64,000 nt of DNA. Origin: Limnoperna fortunei (Eukaryota > Mollusca > Bivalvia > Mytilida > Modiolidae). The stretch is taken from NCBI GenBank assembly GCA_944474755.1, contig OX104119.1, forward strand, positions 3,149,075-3,213,074, in the 5' to 3' direction. The position numbers and the translations under genes were made by a program. The notes beneath the pieces were generated by a model, which was not told the origin of the DNA, ran no database searches, and worked only from the letters and a program-made list of their open reading frames with translations. Below are positions 11,923 to 23,504 of the stretch, in pieces. The stretch's first letter is position 1. Every line of letters begins with the position of its first letter.

Positions 11923-12060
11923 GATGTATTCAGAATGTACAGCTATACTGTGACAAACAAATAAAGCCGATGTATTCAGAATGTACAGCTATATTGTGAC
12001 AAAAACACAACACGAATGTATCCAAATCTGCAGCTACATTTTGGCGAACAAAAAGCGATA
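11923..12060. repeat. 46-bp tandem repeat, about three decayed copies
   Basis: GATGTATTCAGAATGTACAG occurs at 11923 and 11969 (spacing 46 bp), each followed by CTATAyTGTGACAAA. A third, diverged copy (GAATGTATCCAAATCTGCAG) follows at about 12014. This is a small decayed minisatellite. Confidence 0.75.
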
Positions 12061-12784
12061 CCTGATGAAAAAACATTAAAAGGAAGTTTCTTTTTGACAA
12101 GTATCGCAAAAGAAAAATGAAAACCGATAGAAACATCACAATTGTGACATGAACGGCCACTGTCAGCATAGTCTCTTTCTCGCCATGGTACGGCTGATAA
12201 ATGCATATGACTGGCAGTTTGAAGAAATTTTACAAATACGTTATGTGTTCATCGTTGAACAACATGTTATAAATATGACTAGGCATGGCAGCCATTTTGA
12301 TAAAGATTTATGATCTGTAGTTTTAAGGTCTCCTACTTCTATCATTTTAAGTGATCGTTAAAAAATATAACGTCCCCCTACATACTGAAGTAAAAAATGA
12401 AGTAAAAATACGTAATTTGTTTTTTTTACAGATTTTTTTATGATTATTACCCAAATTTCTGTATTTTTTCCAGTTATATCAGGACGTCTATTGTTTTTGG
12501 CGGGATAAAAAAGAAGGAGTCCAGAGTAGTAACTCGCGAAAAACTGGATAGCCTTTTTATTATCATGTTTTTATCATAAAACAACTACTTGTATATAGAT
12601 ACAAACTTGTAAACACAACGGTAGTCTTAACAACAAACGAAAATGTTGATATATTTCGGTCAACAAAACGACGTCAGATGCTTTCATTTGGGCTTTTAAA
12701 GGGCATAAAAGGCGTCCTCTAGAGTAGTTGGTTCACCTGGAATGTGGGGCGTTGTAAATATTCGATCAAATCAATCCACAAAAT
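12061..12784. other. Unique region without recognisable gene
   Basis: AT-rich sequence with homopolymer T and A runs near 12420-12440. No gene, RNA or element signature was seen. Confidence 0.55.
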
Positions 12785-14520
12785 CCCCTGACTTTCAGAC
12801 TACACGTAGATACAGAAACATGGCCCTCGCGACTGATCTGAACCTGCAGGTACTTGGCCTTCAGGGCCTAACCTGAACTATATAATAAACGTATCTCCAG
12901 GAACTTGGCCCTCGAGACTGAACCGAACTCCATGCTACACGTAGATGAGATAATCTGGCCCTTGTTAGTTACCTTACCCCCAGTGTATACTTAATTAGCT
13001 GCAGGAACTTAGCTTGTGCACCTTACCTTGCAGTAAATATGCCTTCCAGGTCTAGCTGATCATTAAGCTACACCCACTGCAGATACTTAAATTTGATGCT
13101 TACGTGGCCCCATTAAGCACATCGCAGTAACTAAGCCGTTTGGACTTTCTGACGCCCAGAATACGTTTGTACTTTCTGACGCCCAGACTATACATTTGGA
13201 CTTTCTGACGCCCAGACTATAGGCTGGACTTTCTGACGCCCAGACTGTACGTTTTTACAGGAGCTTAGCATACGCGGCTTAGTTAACTTAGATATTAAAT
13301 TATGTTTAAGGAATCTAGTCCTTGCGACTTCCATGACCTCCGAAATATGTGGTGCTTCAGAAACGTGGACCTTGCGACTTACCTGACCTTCTGAATATAC
13401 GTAGTGTCTGACCTAAATACATGTTGTAACTTCGCCTACTTGCTTAATCCCGTCCCAGACAAGACGTAGATGCCGGAAAATGCCATCTCGAATTACCCAA
13501 CCTTCAGTCTATCCATAGCTGCATGTACTGAGTCCTCGTGAATTGTCTCACCTCCTAACAACACATAAATGCAGGGACATAGCATTTCAGAAAAACATGA
13601 CCTAATAATAGATGTAGCTGCAAGAACTTGACCTTTGATGCTTAACTATCCTCCACACTATATGTAACAGCAGAAACACCACTTGATTTTAAACTACAAG
13701 TAGCTGCAAGAATTTGGCGTTCAAGACATCTTACTTCATACTACAGATATCTGCAGGTATGTGCCCTTTAAGACTAACCTGACCACTAGTTTATAGGTTG
13801 ATGCGGCAACTTGACCTCTGAGACATACGAGACCAGTAGAGAATGCTAACGGAACGAAATTAACCGTCGTGGCTTACGTGAATTCCAGACTACACGTAGC
13901 TGAAGGTACTCGACCTTCGATGCCTACCTGGTCTTCAGACTATATTTAGGTGAAGAAATATGCCTTGCTACTTACCTGAACTTTAAACTGCACGTAGCTG
14001 CAGAACTTGACCTTCAAGACCTAACTGACTTCCAGACTACACGTACTCATCGGCAGGAATTTGCCTTCCGATACTTACCTGACCTCTAGTTTACCTATAG
14101 CTGCAGGAACTTGACCTTTGAGACAAACAAGACATGTAGACTATACCAACTGCACGTAATTAGCCGTCGCGACTAACCTGATCTCTACACAAAACAGCTG
14201 GGGCGTAACTTTCGAGACATACGTAACATGTAAACTTTATATTAGCTGCAGTCAACTTTACTTACGATTTACCTTTCCTCTAAACTACACGTAGCGGCGA
14301 GAACGTGCCGTTTGAGACATAAGAGAAATGTAGGCCATGCTTGCCGCAGGCAATTATTTGTTAAAACTCATGTGACCTCCAGGTTAGAAAAATGTATAAG
14401 CTTGTCCTTCGAGACATACATATACCTGAACTGTAGACTAGACCATCTGCAGGCAATTCGTTTTTGTGATTTACCCGAACTTTAAACTACACCCTGCTGA
14501 AGGAGATTAGCCCTGGCGGC
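12785..14520. repeat. Ancient, strongly decayed array of about 50-bp units
   Basis: Recurrent words in fixed order reveal a decayed tandem array: CAGACTACACGTAG, then CTGCAGGAACTTGACCTTCGAGAC, then TTACCTGACCTCC. Clear successive units lie between 13880 and 14200, where the 'CTACACGTAGCTG' phase recurs about every 48-54 bp. Elsewhere units are recognisable only piecewise. Composition is less AT-rich than the flanks. The sequence is not coding in any sustained frame. Confidence 0.75.
13139..13256. repeat. 28-bp tandem repeat, four copies
   Basis: ACTTTCTGACGCCCAGA recurs four times (CTTTCTGAC at 13145, 13172, 13201 and 13229), giving spacings of 27-29 bp. The copies are nearly identical, so this is a much younger local amplification inside the decayed 50-bp array. 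Confidence 0.9.
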
Positions 14521-14523
14521 TTA

Positions 14524-17120
14524 ATTTGTCAGTGAACAATAAAACTGAAACTTTTTAAAATGTCAAAGAACAATAAAACTGAAACTGTTAAAGTGTCAGC
14601 GAACAATAAAACTGAAAATAACGAAATGTAAAGGAACAATTAAACAGAAACTGTTAAAGTGTCAGCGAACAATTAAACTGAAACTTTTAAAATGTCAGTA
14701 AACAATTCAATTGAAACTGTTAAAATGTCAGTGAACAATAAAACTGAACCTGTTAAAACGTCAGCGAACAATAAAACTGAAACTGACAAAATGTCACCGA
14801 ACAATAAAACTGAAACTGTGAAAATGACAGTGAACAATAAAACTGAAACATTTAAAATGTCAGCAAACAATTAAGCTGAAACTGTTAAAATGTCAGCGAA
14901 CAATTAATCCGAAACTGTTAAAATGTCAGGAACAATAAAACTGAAACTTTTAAAATGTCAGCAAACAATTAAACTGAAACTTTCAAAATGTCAGCGAACA
15001 ATAAAACTGAAACTTTTAAAATGTCAGCGAACAATAAAACTGAAACAGGAAAAATGTCAGCAAACAATTAAACTGAAACTGTTAAAATGTCAGCGAACAA
15101 TTAAATTGAAACTTTTAAAATGTCAGCAAACAATTAAACTAAAACTGTTAAAATGTCAGCGAACAATTAAACTGAAACTGTTAAAATGTCAGCGAACAAT
15201 TAAACTGAAACTGTTAAAATGTCAGCGAACAATAAAACTAAAACTGTTAAAATGTCAGCGAACAATAAAACTGAAACTGATAAAATGTCAGCGAACAATA
15301 AAACTGAAACTGATAAAATGTCAGCGAACAATAAAACTGAAACTTTTAAAATGTCAGTGAACAATAAAACTGAAACTGTTAAAATGTCAGTGAACAATAA
15401 AACTGAATCTGTTAAAATGTCAGCGAACAATTAAACTGAATCTGTTAAAATGTCAGCGAACAATTAAACTGAAACTGTTGAAATGTCAGTGAACAATAAA
15501 ACTGAAACTTTTAAAATGTCAGCGAACAATTAAACTGAAACTGTTAAAATGTCAGCGAACAATTAAACTGAAACTAATAAAGTGTCAGCGAACAATTAAA
15601 CTGAAACTGGAAAAATGTCAGCGAACAATAAAAGTGAAACGGTTAAAATGTCAGTGAACAATAAAACTGAAACTGTTAAAATGTCAGTGAACAATAAAAC
15701 TGAAACTGTTAAAATGTCAGTGAACAATAAAACTGAAACTGTTAACATGTCAGTGAACAATAAAAGTGAAACTGTTAAAATGTCAGTGAACAATAAAAAT
15801 GAATCTGTTAAAATGTCAGCGAACAATAAAACTGAAACTGACAAAATGTCAGCGAACAATAAAACTGAAACTTTTAAGATGTCAGCGAACAATTAAACTG
15901 AAACTTTTAAAATGTCAGCGAACAATTAAACCGAAACTGTTAAAATGTCAGCGAACAATAAAACTGAAACTAATAAAATGTCAGCGAACAATTAAACTGA
16001 ATGTTAAAATGACAGTGAACAATTAAACTGAATCTGTAAAATGTCAACAAACAATTAAACTGAAACTTTTAAAATGTCAGCAAACAATTAAACTAAAACT
16101 GTTAAAATGTCAGCGAACAATTAAACTGAAACTGTTAAAATGTCAGCGAACAATTAAACTGAAACTGTTAAAATGTCAGCGAACAATTAAACTGAAACTG
16201 TTAAAATGTCAGCGAACAATTAAACTGAAACTGTTAAAATGACAGCGAACAATAAAACTGAAACTGATAAAATGTCAGCGAACAATTAAACTGAAACTTT
16301 TAAAATGTCAACGAACAATAAAACTGAAACTAATAAAATGTCAGCGAACAATAAAACTGAAACTGTTGAAATGTCAGCAAACAATTAAACTGAAATTGTT
16401 AAAATGGCAGTGAACAATAAAAATGAATCTGTTAAAATGTAAGCGAACAATAAAACTAAAACTGACAAAATGTCAGCGAACAATAAAACTGAAACTTTTA
16501 AGATGTCAGCGAACAATTAAACTGAATCTTTTAAAATGTCAGCGAACAATTAAACCGAAACTGTTAAAATGTCAGCGAACAATAAAACTGAAACTAATAA
16601 AATGTCAGCGAACAATTAAACTGAATCTGTTAAAATGAAAGTGAATAATAAAACTGAAACTTTTAAAATGTCAGTGAACAATAAAACTGAAACTGTTAAA
16701 CTGTCAGTGAACAATAAAACAGAATCTGTAAAATGTCAAGAAACAATTAAGCTGAAACTTTTAAAATGTCAGCAAACAATTAAACTGAAACTGTAAAAAT
16801 GTCAGCGAACAATTAAACTAAAACTGTTAAAATGTCAGCGAACAATTAAACTGAAACTGTTTAAATGTCAGCGAACAATAAAACTGAAACTGATAAAATG
16901 TCAGCGAACAATTAAACTGAAACTTTTAAAATGTCAACGAACAATAAAGCTGAAACTAATAAAATGTCAGCGAACAATAAAACTGAAACTGTTGAAATGT
17001 CAGCAAACAATTAAACTGAAACTGTTAAAATGTCAGCGAACAATTAAACTGAAACTGATAAAATGTCAGCGAACAATTAAACTGAAACTGTTAAAATGTC
17101 AGCAAACAATTAAACTGAAA
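14524..17120. repeat. 33-bp minisatellite array (11 codons per unit)
   Basis: About 78 head-to-tail units built from ACTGAAACTGTTAAAATGTC, then AGCGAACAATAAA; AAAATGTC recurs at 15183 and 15216. Units alternate AACAATAAAAC with AACAATTAAAC, which puts TAA in the MSANNKTETVK frame and breaks it. A second frame (CQRTIKLKLLK) runs for 145 codons at 14923-15360. The most variable site is AGCGAAC/AGTGAAC/AGCAAAC, the two transitions expected when one CpG is deaminated on either strand. A larger block repeats at 15799 and 16423 (624 bp apart). No leader or start context supports coding. Confidence 0.96.
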
Positions 17121-17365
17121 CTGTTAAAAGCATTAAAACTCAAACAGTAAACTGTCAGTGAACAATACAACTGAAACTAATACACTGCCTCAAGGCTTAA
17201 ACTGTTATATTGCCTGACAAAAAAACTAATACAGTTAAACTGCCTGACAAAAATCAAACTACAAGAATTAAACTGCTTGACGACAATACAACTAAAACTG
17301 TTAAACTCCCTGCAAACAATAACTCTAAACAGTTCCGGTGCCCTCCAACAATAAAGCAAAGCCTT
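17121..17365. repeat. Decayed right edge of the 33-bp array
   Basis: The 33-bp pattern fades into irregular units such as ACAATACAACTGAAAC and GTTAAACTGCCTGACAAAAA, ending near 17365. Divergence rises abruptly at the edge, as at the right end of the 53-bp array. Confidence 0.75.
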
Positions 17366-18084
17366 TCAACATCCAGCCCCCCTCCCCACAAAAAAAAATA
17401 ACATAAATCCTACCAATAATAGACATTAGAATAATATTGTTTGCAAAAATAAAATGATTGATTCAATTTCTGGCCACAGATTTGTAAATGAATTTTGTAA
17501 AGTTCCATTCAACAATAAAACCGTCACTGTTCAGGTTAGCCACCGATAAACACGCAGCATGTTCAACTACCAGCTATCCGGAAACATCAACTACACTAAA
17601 TATCAATGTATCACAATTTTCTGATTAAAGGCAAACAATTTAGAAAAAAACCGAACTTCAAAAATGCATTTATTAGCCATAGAAAATTTCACCAACATAA
17701 TGTTTTACTGATTCACACAAGTTCTCCTGTTTCTTAACTGGTACCCTTTGATCTTTATCTTTATCTAAAATTAAGAATGTATTTAGTCAAAATCTGAAAA
17801 AAATATCGATTGATACAACCTGTGTGATAAAAAACCTTGTATCATCTATATATGTGATACAAGATGTACTTTTGTCGGAACTACTTCTAGACGTCACAAT
17901 GAATGATATAACCAATGATTCGTTGAATGACTTTCATTCTATGAATGAAATGTGACGTCATAATGCGTGTGACGTTAGAGGGCTATATTTTATAAACAAA
18001 TGCTTCGTTGAATGTTAAATTTTAAATTGTAAACATTCACTTTTATTCTGCCCTTTTTATACTTCTTAATTTTAGATAAACTTA
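17366..18084. other. Unique region with short inverted repeats
   Basis: No gene was recognised. Two small inverted repeats are visible. CTTGTATCA pairs with TGATACAAG near 17834-17862. GACGTCAC at 17890-17897 pairs with GTGACGTC at 17952-17959 across a 54-bp middle rich in GAATGA words. The second could be a small foldback relic or a pair of CRE-like sites; neither is proven. Confidence 0.5.
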
Positions 18085-18240
18085 TTACATACATTTAAGT
18101 GTAGGTACAACTACCTGTATCACATCTCGACAGTTGCATACATTCCGCATCACAACTCGACGCTGCGCGCCTCGTAGTGATACGAATGTACACAACTGTC
18201 TCGACAAGTAGTTGTACCTACACATAATGTATGTAATGTG
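18085..18240. repeat. About 155-bp near-palindrome (foldback/MITE-like)
   Basis: The left arm reads ATTACATACATT, GTGTAGGTACAACTAC, then CGACAGTTG and CATACATTC. The right arm is the reverse complement: GAATGTACACAACTGTCTCG, GTAGTTGTACCTACAC, then AATGTATGTAATGTG. The centre is the GC-rich AACTCGACGCTGCGCGCC near 18155-18170. Arms of about 75 bp match with scattered differences. The long imperfect palindrome immediately abuts the 5' end of the LINE copy. It could be a foldback or MITE element; no clean target duplication was identified. Confidence 0.7.
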
Positions 18241-18323
18241 TATTTATTTTTATTTTTTTTTGCCACAGGAACTACATGTAACTCTTCACCTAAAAATAAT
18301 TTTCTCTTCTTCATTCTCAATAA

Positions 18324-19360
18324 ATGGCGCATAAAAGATCACTCCATATTGCTTCGTGGAATATATAAAGGGTATAAATGCAAAGGTTTTAACAAGTACA
18401 GTGATCATAGTTTTTTGGAAGAGATTATACATAAGGATATTATATGTCTGATGGAAACTCATTGTTCTCTTGAAGATTCCTTATGTATTCCTGGCTTTAA
18501 TTCTGTTCATCTAATCAGACCTAAGTTAAAAAATACTAATAAGAGGTCAGGTGCAATCTCTATATTTGTCAAAGAAAATATCAGACAGGGTATTAACTTT
18601 TTAGATCATAGAAATAATGATTATATATGGTTAAAACTAAGAAAAGATTTTTTAATACATATCAAGATATTTACTTGTGCTTTTTATATAATCCTCCTTC
18701 AAATACAAAGTATACACAATCATTAGAGGAAGATATGTTTACTCTCATAGAAACTAATATTATAAAATACTCTGAACTAGGGCAAGTTATTTTAGGGGGA
18801 GACTTGAATGCTAGGGCGGGTAATCTTGAGCAGGATTTTATAGAAAATGATAATTTACATTCTGAAATTCCATTATTTGAGGGATATTCTCCAGATATGA
18901 ATTTACCTACACGCTTAAGCATGGATAATATTACATTTTCAAGAGGCAGGTCACTCAATGACATGTGTATTCAATCAGGGCTAAGAATTTGAAATGGGCG
19001 CATTATAGGTGACTTAGTTGGTAAATATATTTGCCATGCACCTAGGGGGAGTAGTGCAGTGGATTATTTTGTTACATCAGAGAACCTTATTAAAAATATT
19101 AGATTTTTTACTGTCCATACATTTTTATCTGATCTATCAGATCATTGTCAGATCTCACTAATGCTTAAAGTTAACTGTTTATATATAAAAGAGGAAGATT
19201 ATTCAATAAAACTACCCTTTTCTTATAAATGGAATGAAGAATAGGCTGAATTATTTCAGAAAACATTTGCTTCTGACAGTTTTAAAGACCAAATAAATAA
19301 ATTTAACAATACAAATTACAGCAGTTATATTGATACTATGCTTTCTAAACTTAATCTAAT
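18324..19360 (+). pseudogene. LINE endonuclease domain, broken
   Basis: The start of the domain is visible as an ATG at 18324 followed by an 'IASWN' motif typical of the exonuclease-endonuclease-phosphatase fold. A frameshift near 18360 moves into the frame that continues to IICLMETHCSLED (the ET catalytic region), and a second frameshift falls near 18630-18700. The third frame then shows GGDLNAR (about 18800), a TGA at 18990, then NGRIIGDL, GSSAVDYF and finally LSDLSDHCQISL, the terminal Ser-Asp-His motif. A TAG follows at 19242. All the main endonuclease motifs are therefore present but scattered over two frames with stops. The enzyme would nick target DNA in an intact relative. Confidence 0.85.
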
Positions 19361-19375
19361 AATCCATCAAGCAGC

Positions 19376-19884
19376 GCCCCGTGCGGGATCCTGGTGGCTA
19401 AAAGAATAGACCGCAGTCGCGCTAGCTTGTCGTAAAAGGCGACTTAATAGCGCCCAGTCCCCTGACCGGCGTGTCAGGTTGGTTTGCCTAAAGACCGACT
19501 GGCATGTGTGCCCCAGGTGGTTGAATGGGGTAACCCTGGCAAGCTGGGGTTGTCAGGCCATAATACGGAAAACCTGACCGCAAGCCATATTAGTGCACCG
19601 TGTTGGGAAAAATGCCACGTTCCTCGCACGTTAAAGAACGCTGCTGTAGTATTCGCTATTAGTAGGGATTTCGATCCCGCTACAGGAAGCTAAATTGCCC
19701 GACCCTATCCATCCTCCCATTTGCCAGTGGCAATCTAAAATCCGTTACCCCTTTTTTCCTTGTGTCCCATCCCGTTTTCATTCATCATCATTTCATGTTC
19801 ATTTTATCATCCATTTCATGTTCATCGCTTGAATATAGCTGAAATATTGCTGCTCGGGCGTTCAACACCATTAATCAATCAATC
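19376..19884 (+). mobile_element. 509-bp SINE-like insertion with 15-bp target duplication
   Basis: The element is bounded by an exact direct repeat AATCCATCAAGCAGC at 19361-19375 and 19885-19899, and it interrupts the LINE frame (HQAA before, DLCLKK after). The body is markedly less AT-rich than the host LINE. It starts GCCCCGTGCGGGATCCTGG, has a promoter B-box-like word in GGGATTTCGATCCCGC at 19666-19681, and ends TAGCTGAAATATTGCTGCTC, then GGGCGTTCAACACC and (AATC)n. The tail is of the type common in molluscan SINEs. The 15-bp duplication and simple-repeat tail indicate LINE-mediated retrotransposition. No coding capacity is seen; a 69-codon frame in it is spurious. Confidence 0.88.
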
Positions 19885-19899
19885 AATCCATCAAGCAGC

Positions 19900-22381
19900 T
19901 GATTTGTGTCTTAAGAAAAAGAGACAAACCGCTGATAATAAAAAAGAAAGCCTGTTAAAAAAGAGAAACTCAAATGGTATGACCTTAACCTTATTAAGCT
20001 GAAAAGACAACTAGATGAAAAAGAAAAACTTCCCAAAAAATATAAAAGGGATCCTTCAGTGAGAAACTCTTTTTTAGGCATCTTAAATTATACCATAAAG
20101 TGCGAAAGCATAATATTAAAGAATATCATAAAAATATAGTTGACCAATTAGATGATATGATAGATACTGATCCAAAAAAATATTGGTCTCTCTTAACTGA
20201 ACTGTCACATTCTAAAAATGCAAATGTATCAGAATTATCTAATACAGAGTGGTTTAATCACTTTAAGAAACTTAATGAAAACTCTGATACATCCAAAACT
20301 ATTTTATATATGCTAAAAAATAAAGAAAAGGAAAAGATCTTTAATAAACTAGATTATATAATTATATAAATAAGAGATGCTATTTGCTCTCTAAAAAATA
20401 ATAAGAGCAGTGGGTTTGATTCCATTATTAATGAGATGCTTAAATATAGTCAAACCTATCTAGTAAAGTCTTTTAATAAATTGTTTAGTCATATTATGTC
20501 AACTGGAAATTTTCCCAAACTCTGGGCTTCAGGTTATATAGTTCCCATTTACAAAAGTGGTTCTAAGGATGATCCTCTTAACTATAGAGGTATAACTATT
20601 GGTTGCAGTGTTGGTAAATTATTTACAAAAATACTGAACAGTCGCTTAGAAAAATTCTTTTTAAATAAAAAGATTATAAAATGGGAACAAATTGGATTTT
20701 GTAAGACTAAAAGAACTAGTGACCACCTATTTGTATTAAAAACATTAATCGATAAATACACCCAGGAAGGAAATAAACAGTTGTATACATGTATAGTAGA
20801 CTTTAAGAAAGCCTTTGATATGGTTGGCCACAATGAATTATTTTTAAAAATGAGGCTAAATGGTATTAGTGACCACTTTTATAATATTCTAAAAGACATG
20901 GATTCTAAAACAGAACTGTGTGTCAAACTAGACTCTATTCATGCTACAAACTTTTTCCCCTCGAATGTAGGTGTCAGGCAAGGCGATAATTTGAGTCCTA
21001 ACCTGTTCAAATTATTTATAAATGATCTGCCAGAACAATTTGATAATAGTTGCTATCCAGTTAAACTAAATAATTTAAAACTTAATTGCCTAATGTATGC
21101 ATATGATGTCATTTTAATATATGAAAATGCACAGGGACTGCAGAATGCTTTAAATAAACTTCAACTATATTGCGAATACTAGGGTTTAGATGTTAATGTT
21201 AAAAAACCAAATCATTAGTTTTTATTAATACAGGAAAGTTAGCAACTCATAAGTTTACATTAAAAGGAAACATCATTGAACAAGTTAGAAAGTATACATA
21301 TTTGGGTATTACTTTCTCGGTTAATGGTAGTTTTACTAATGCTGCAATAGATGTTTATAATAAAGGATTAAAAACTTATTTTAAATTCCGTAAATGTTTT
21401 GAAGGAAACAAACCCAAGATAAAAACTTTAATACAAGTGTTTGATCATACTGTCAAACCAGTACATGTACTTCTCTATGGGAGTGAAATTTGGGGTCTTT
21501 TCTCTAGTAAAAAACTGTTAGCAAAGACTGATTCCTTTTTTGATAAACTTTGTAAAAATCTTAAGATTGAAAATATTCACAGACAGTTTTGTAAATATGT
21601 GTTAGAAGTACCAAAGCGTGCATCTAATTCTGCAGTTATGGGAGAACTTGGGAGGCATCCATTATATACAGATGTTGTTATTACATGTAATATGATAAAC
21701 TATTTTATACGACTACATAATTGTAAGGATAACGAGTAACTACTACCAAATGCTCTTTCATTATCCAAAGAATTATTTGAAAATGGAAAACACTCATGGT
21801 AAAGTAGCATTGATGCACTTCTTTCATACCTTGACATTAACATTAAAACATTATTTCAACCTAAACTTAATATTAAGAAATTTATTTTTAACAAATTGAA
21901 AATTAAATATGAATTTATTTGGCATCAGGAACTATTTAGAGACAACCCGACAGACGGCAAGGGAAACAAACTTCGTACATATAGACTATTTAAAAACATC
22001 TTTAAATTTGAAAACTATTTAATAATTGGAAACTATGATCAAAGAAAATCATTAAAAAAATTTCGCATTAGTGCACATGATTTAGAAATTGAAAGAGGTA
22101 GATATACTGGAATCCAACAGCAAAATAGGATATGTAAAATTTGTCAAAATAATGTTGAAGATGAGTGTCACTTTCTATTGAAATGTGAACCTCTTGAAAA
22201 TGAAAGTAAAGAAATTTTGGAAATAATATCCAATAAAAATAAAAATCTTAGTTCATTAAATATTGATAACAAATTTGTTTGGTTATTGTCATCTAAGGAT
22301 AAACTTGTAATAACTAATCTATATAAATTAATTAAAAATTTAAATAACAAAAAGAAGGCTATACTGAGTGAAAATAACTAG
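19900..22381 (+). pseudogene. LINE reverse transcriptase and C-terminal domain, broken
   Basis: After the SINE insertion the lysine-rich linker resumes with a frameshift near 19960. The RT region follows: KNNKSSGFDSI (about 20395), YRGITIGCSVGKLFTKIL (about 20585), QIGFCKTKRTSDHLFVL, VDFKKAFD (about 20800), NVGVRQGDNLSPNLF (about 20965). The active-site motif reads YAYD at about 21096 instead of YADD, so one catalytic aspartate is lost. Stops lie at 20367, 21180, 21737 and 21799, with a frameshift near 21205. The C-terminal part (21896-22381) keeps RISAHDLEIERGRY and a CxxC...H...C knuckle (ICKICQNN, ECHFLLKC). No activity is possible from this copy. Confidence 0.88.
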
Positions 22382-22646
22382 AAAACCCGCTTGTATATGA
22401 TTCATATTGTCATTGTGGGCCATGTCTCTTGCTATAGTTACTGTAAAGTGGTCACTGTGCTTGTTGAACCTTTACTAACACTCAATTATACTTGACTTTA
22501 TTTTGTTTAAGTTTATCTTATTATATTTTCAATATTATTCAATAATTGTACAATCACCTATAATCATTGTATGAAATTAGTGTTAATTGTTCAGCGTGAA
22601 AGGGCGATTTAATGATCAATAAACATATCTTATCTTATCTTATCCT
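22382..22646 (+). other. LINE 3' UTR and (TTATC)n tail
   Basis: The AT-rich 3' UTR ends in ATCTTATCTTATCTTATC at about 22627-22644, a pentanucleotide tail instead of poly-A. Microsatellite tails are usual for several LINE clades and mark the 3' end and plus orientation of the copy. Confidence 0.75.
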
Positions 22647-23504
22647 TTAGCCTTATTCGTCTGGTAATTTAGTTTTATTACATCACCAGGCAGTTAATCC
22701 TAACTTTCAGGTTCGGAAATCATTATTACCATGTATAGTTAATCGGTATTATCATGTCTGATTAAATGACTATATCTTCATAATACTGATAATCTGTTTA
22801 ATTATTGGTATTTTGTGTTCATGAAAAATTGCATCATCCTGTTTTTTGAGTTAGAGTTAACTCCCTTTACCATTTTTCAAATATGACTTCAAACAGTTAC
22901 CATCAATTGATAATCCAGACATTAAATAGATAATCCATCTAAGAATATGATTAATTATAAAATTAGAAAAGACTGTAAGGCTTCATTATTGAAAACGGAT
23001 TTATAAACTTATTGTATATTTTAAATTAATTAGAAACATTATAAAGATTAACGTGAGTTACATTTAATAAGTTGGAAGATTCTGTTATAATGTGTTGTAT
23101 ACGTAAGATTGATTGGAGTTTTATGCCACTTTTACCATTTTGTCGGCTACATTTATATCATGGCATTCAAATTCCTGCCCCAATAAAAACTAGTCATAGC
23201 TGCGAAAATGGCTGAAACATCATTTAAAAAGCAAACAAAACATAAAACAGATTTATTTACTTTAGTCACGTTTTATTTAATTTGCGCAATACAAATGACA
23301 ATAGACATATAGCATAAAATTCAGATTACAATGTTATAACATACATTAAGACAATATTCCGCTACATAACATTTATTTCCGTCTTGTAATTTACAAATAT
23401 TTTCTGTGTGTGCCGAAAATGTCATCAAAGTAAAATTATATATTAGGTACCAAATGTAAACTTGTTTTAAAATCTATTAAAATATGTTTTCTTTGTTTGA
23501 ATGA
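22647..23504. other. Unique AT-rich region without recognisable gene
   Basis: No sustained frame, RNA or element end was recognised. A weak SINE-tail-like stretch (GCGAAAATGGCTGAAACATC near 23202) may be another relic of the same dispersed family. Confidence 0.5.

Larger units (their letters stand above)
18240..22646 (+). mobile_element. Degenerate non-LTR retrotransposon (LINE), interrupted by a SINE
   Basis: The order of parts is apurinic-type endonuclease, linker, reverse transcriptase, C-terminal zinc knuckle, 3' UTR, and a (TTATC)n microsatellite tail, which is the layout of CR1/L2/Jockey-like LINEs. The clade is not resolved. The coding region is broken by at least five in-frame stops and at least four frameshifts, has a substitution in the RT active site, and is split at 19375 by a 509-bp insertion. 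The 5' limit is approximate; a near-palindrome abuts it. The copy is a fossil. Confidence 0.9.

Noticed and set aside
11930..12206. 76- and 79-codon minus-strand frames
   Set aside because: They lie over a 46-bp decayed tandem repeat and have no supporting features.
14673..16638. Frames reading MSANNKTETVK, CQRTIKLKLLK and VLLFADILTVS in the 33-bp array
   Set aside because: TAA is intrinsic to half the units in the first frame, and none has a unique leader or terminal domain; better explained by an 11-codon minisatellite.
19484..19693. 69-codon frame in the 509-bp insertion
   Set aside because: Lies inside a non-coding SINE-like element.
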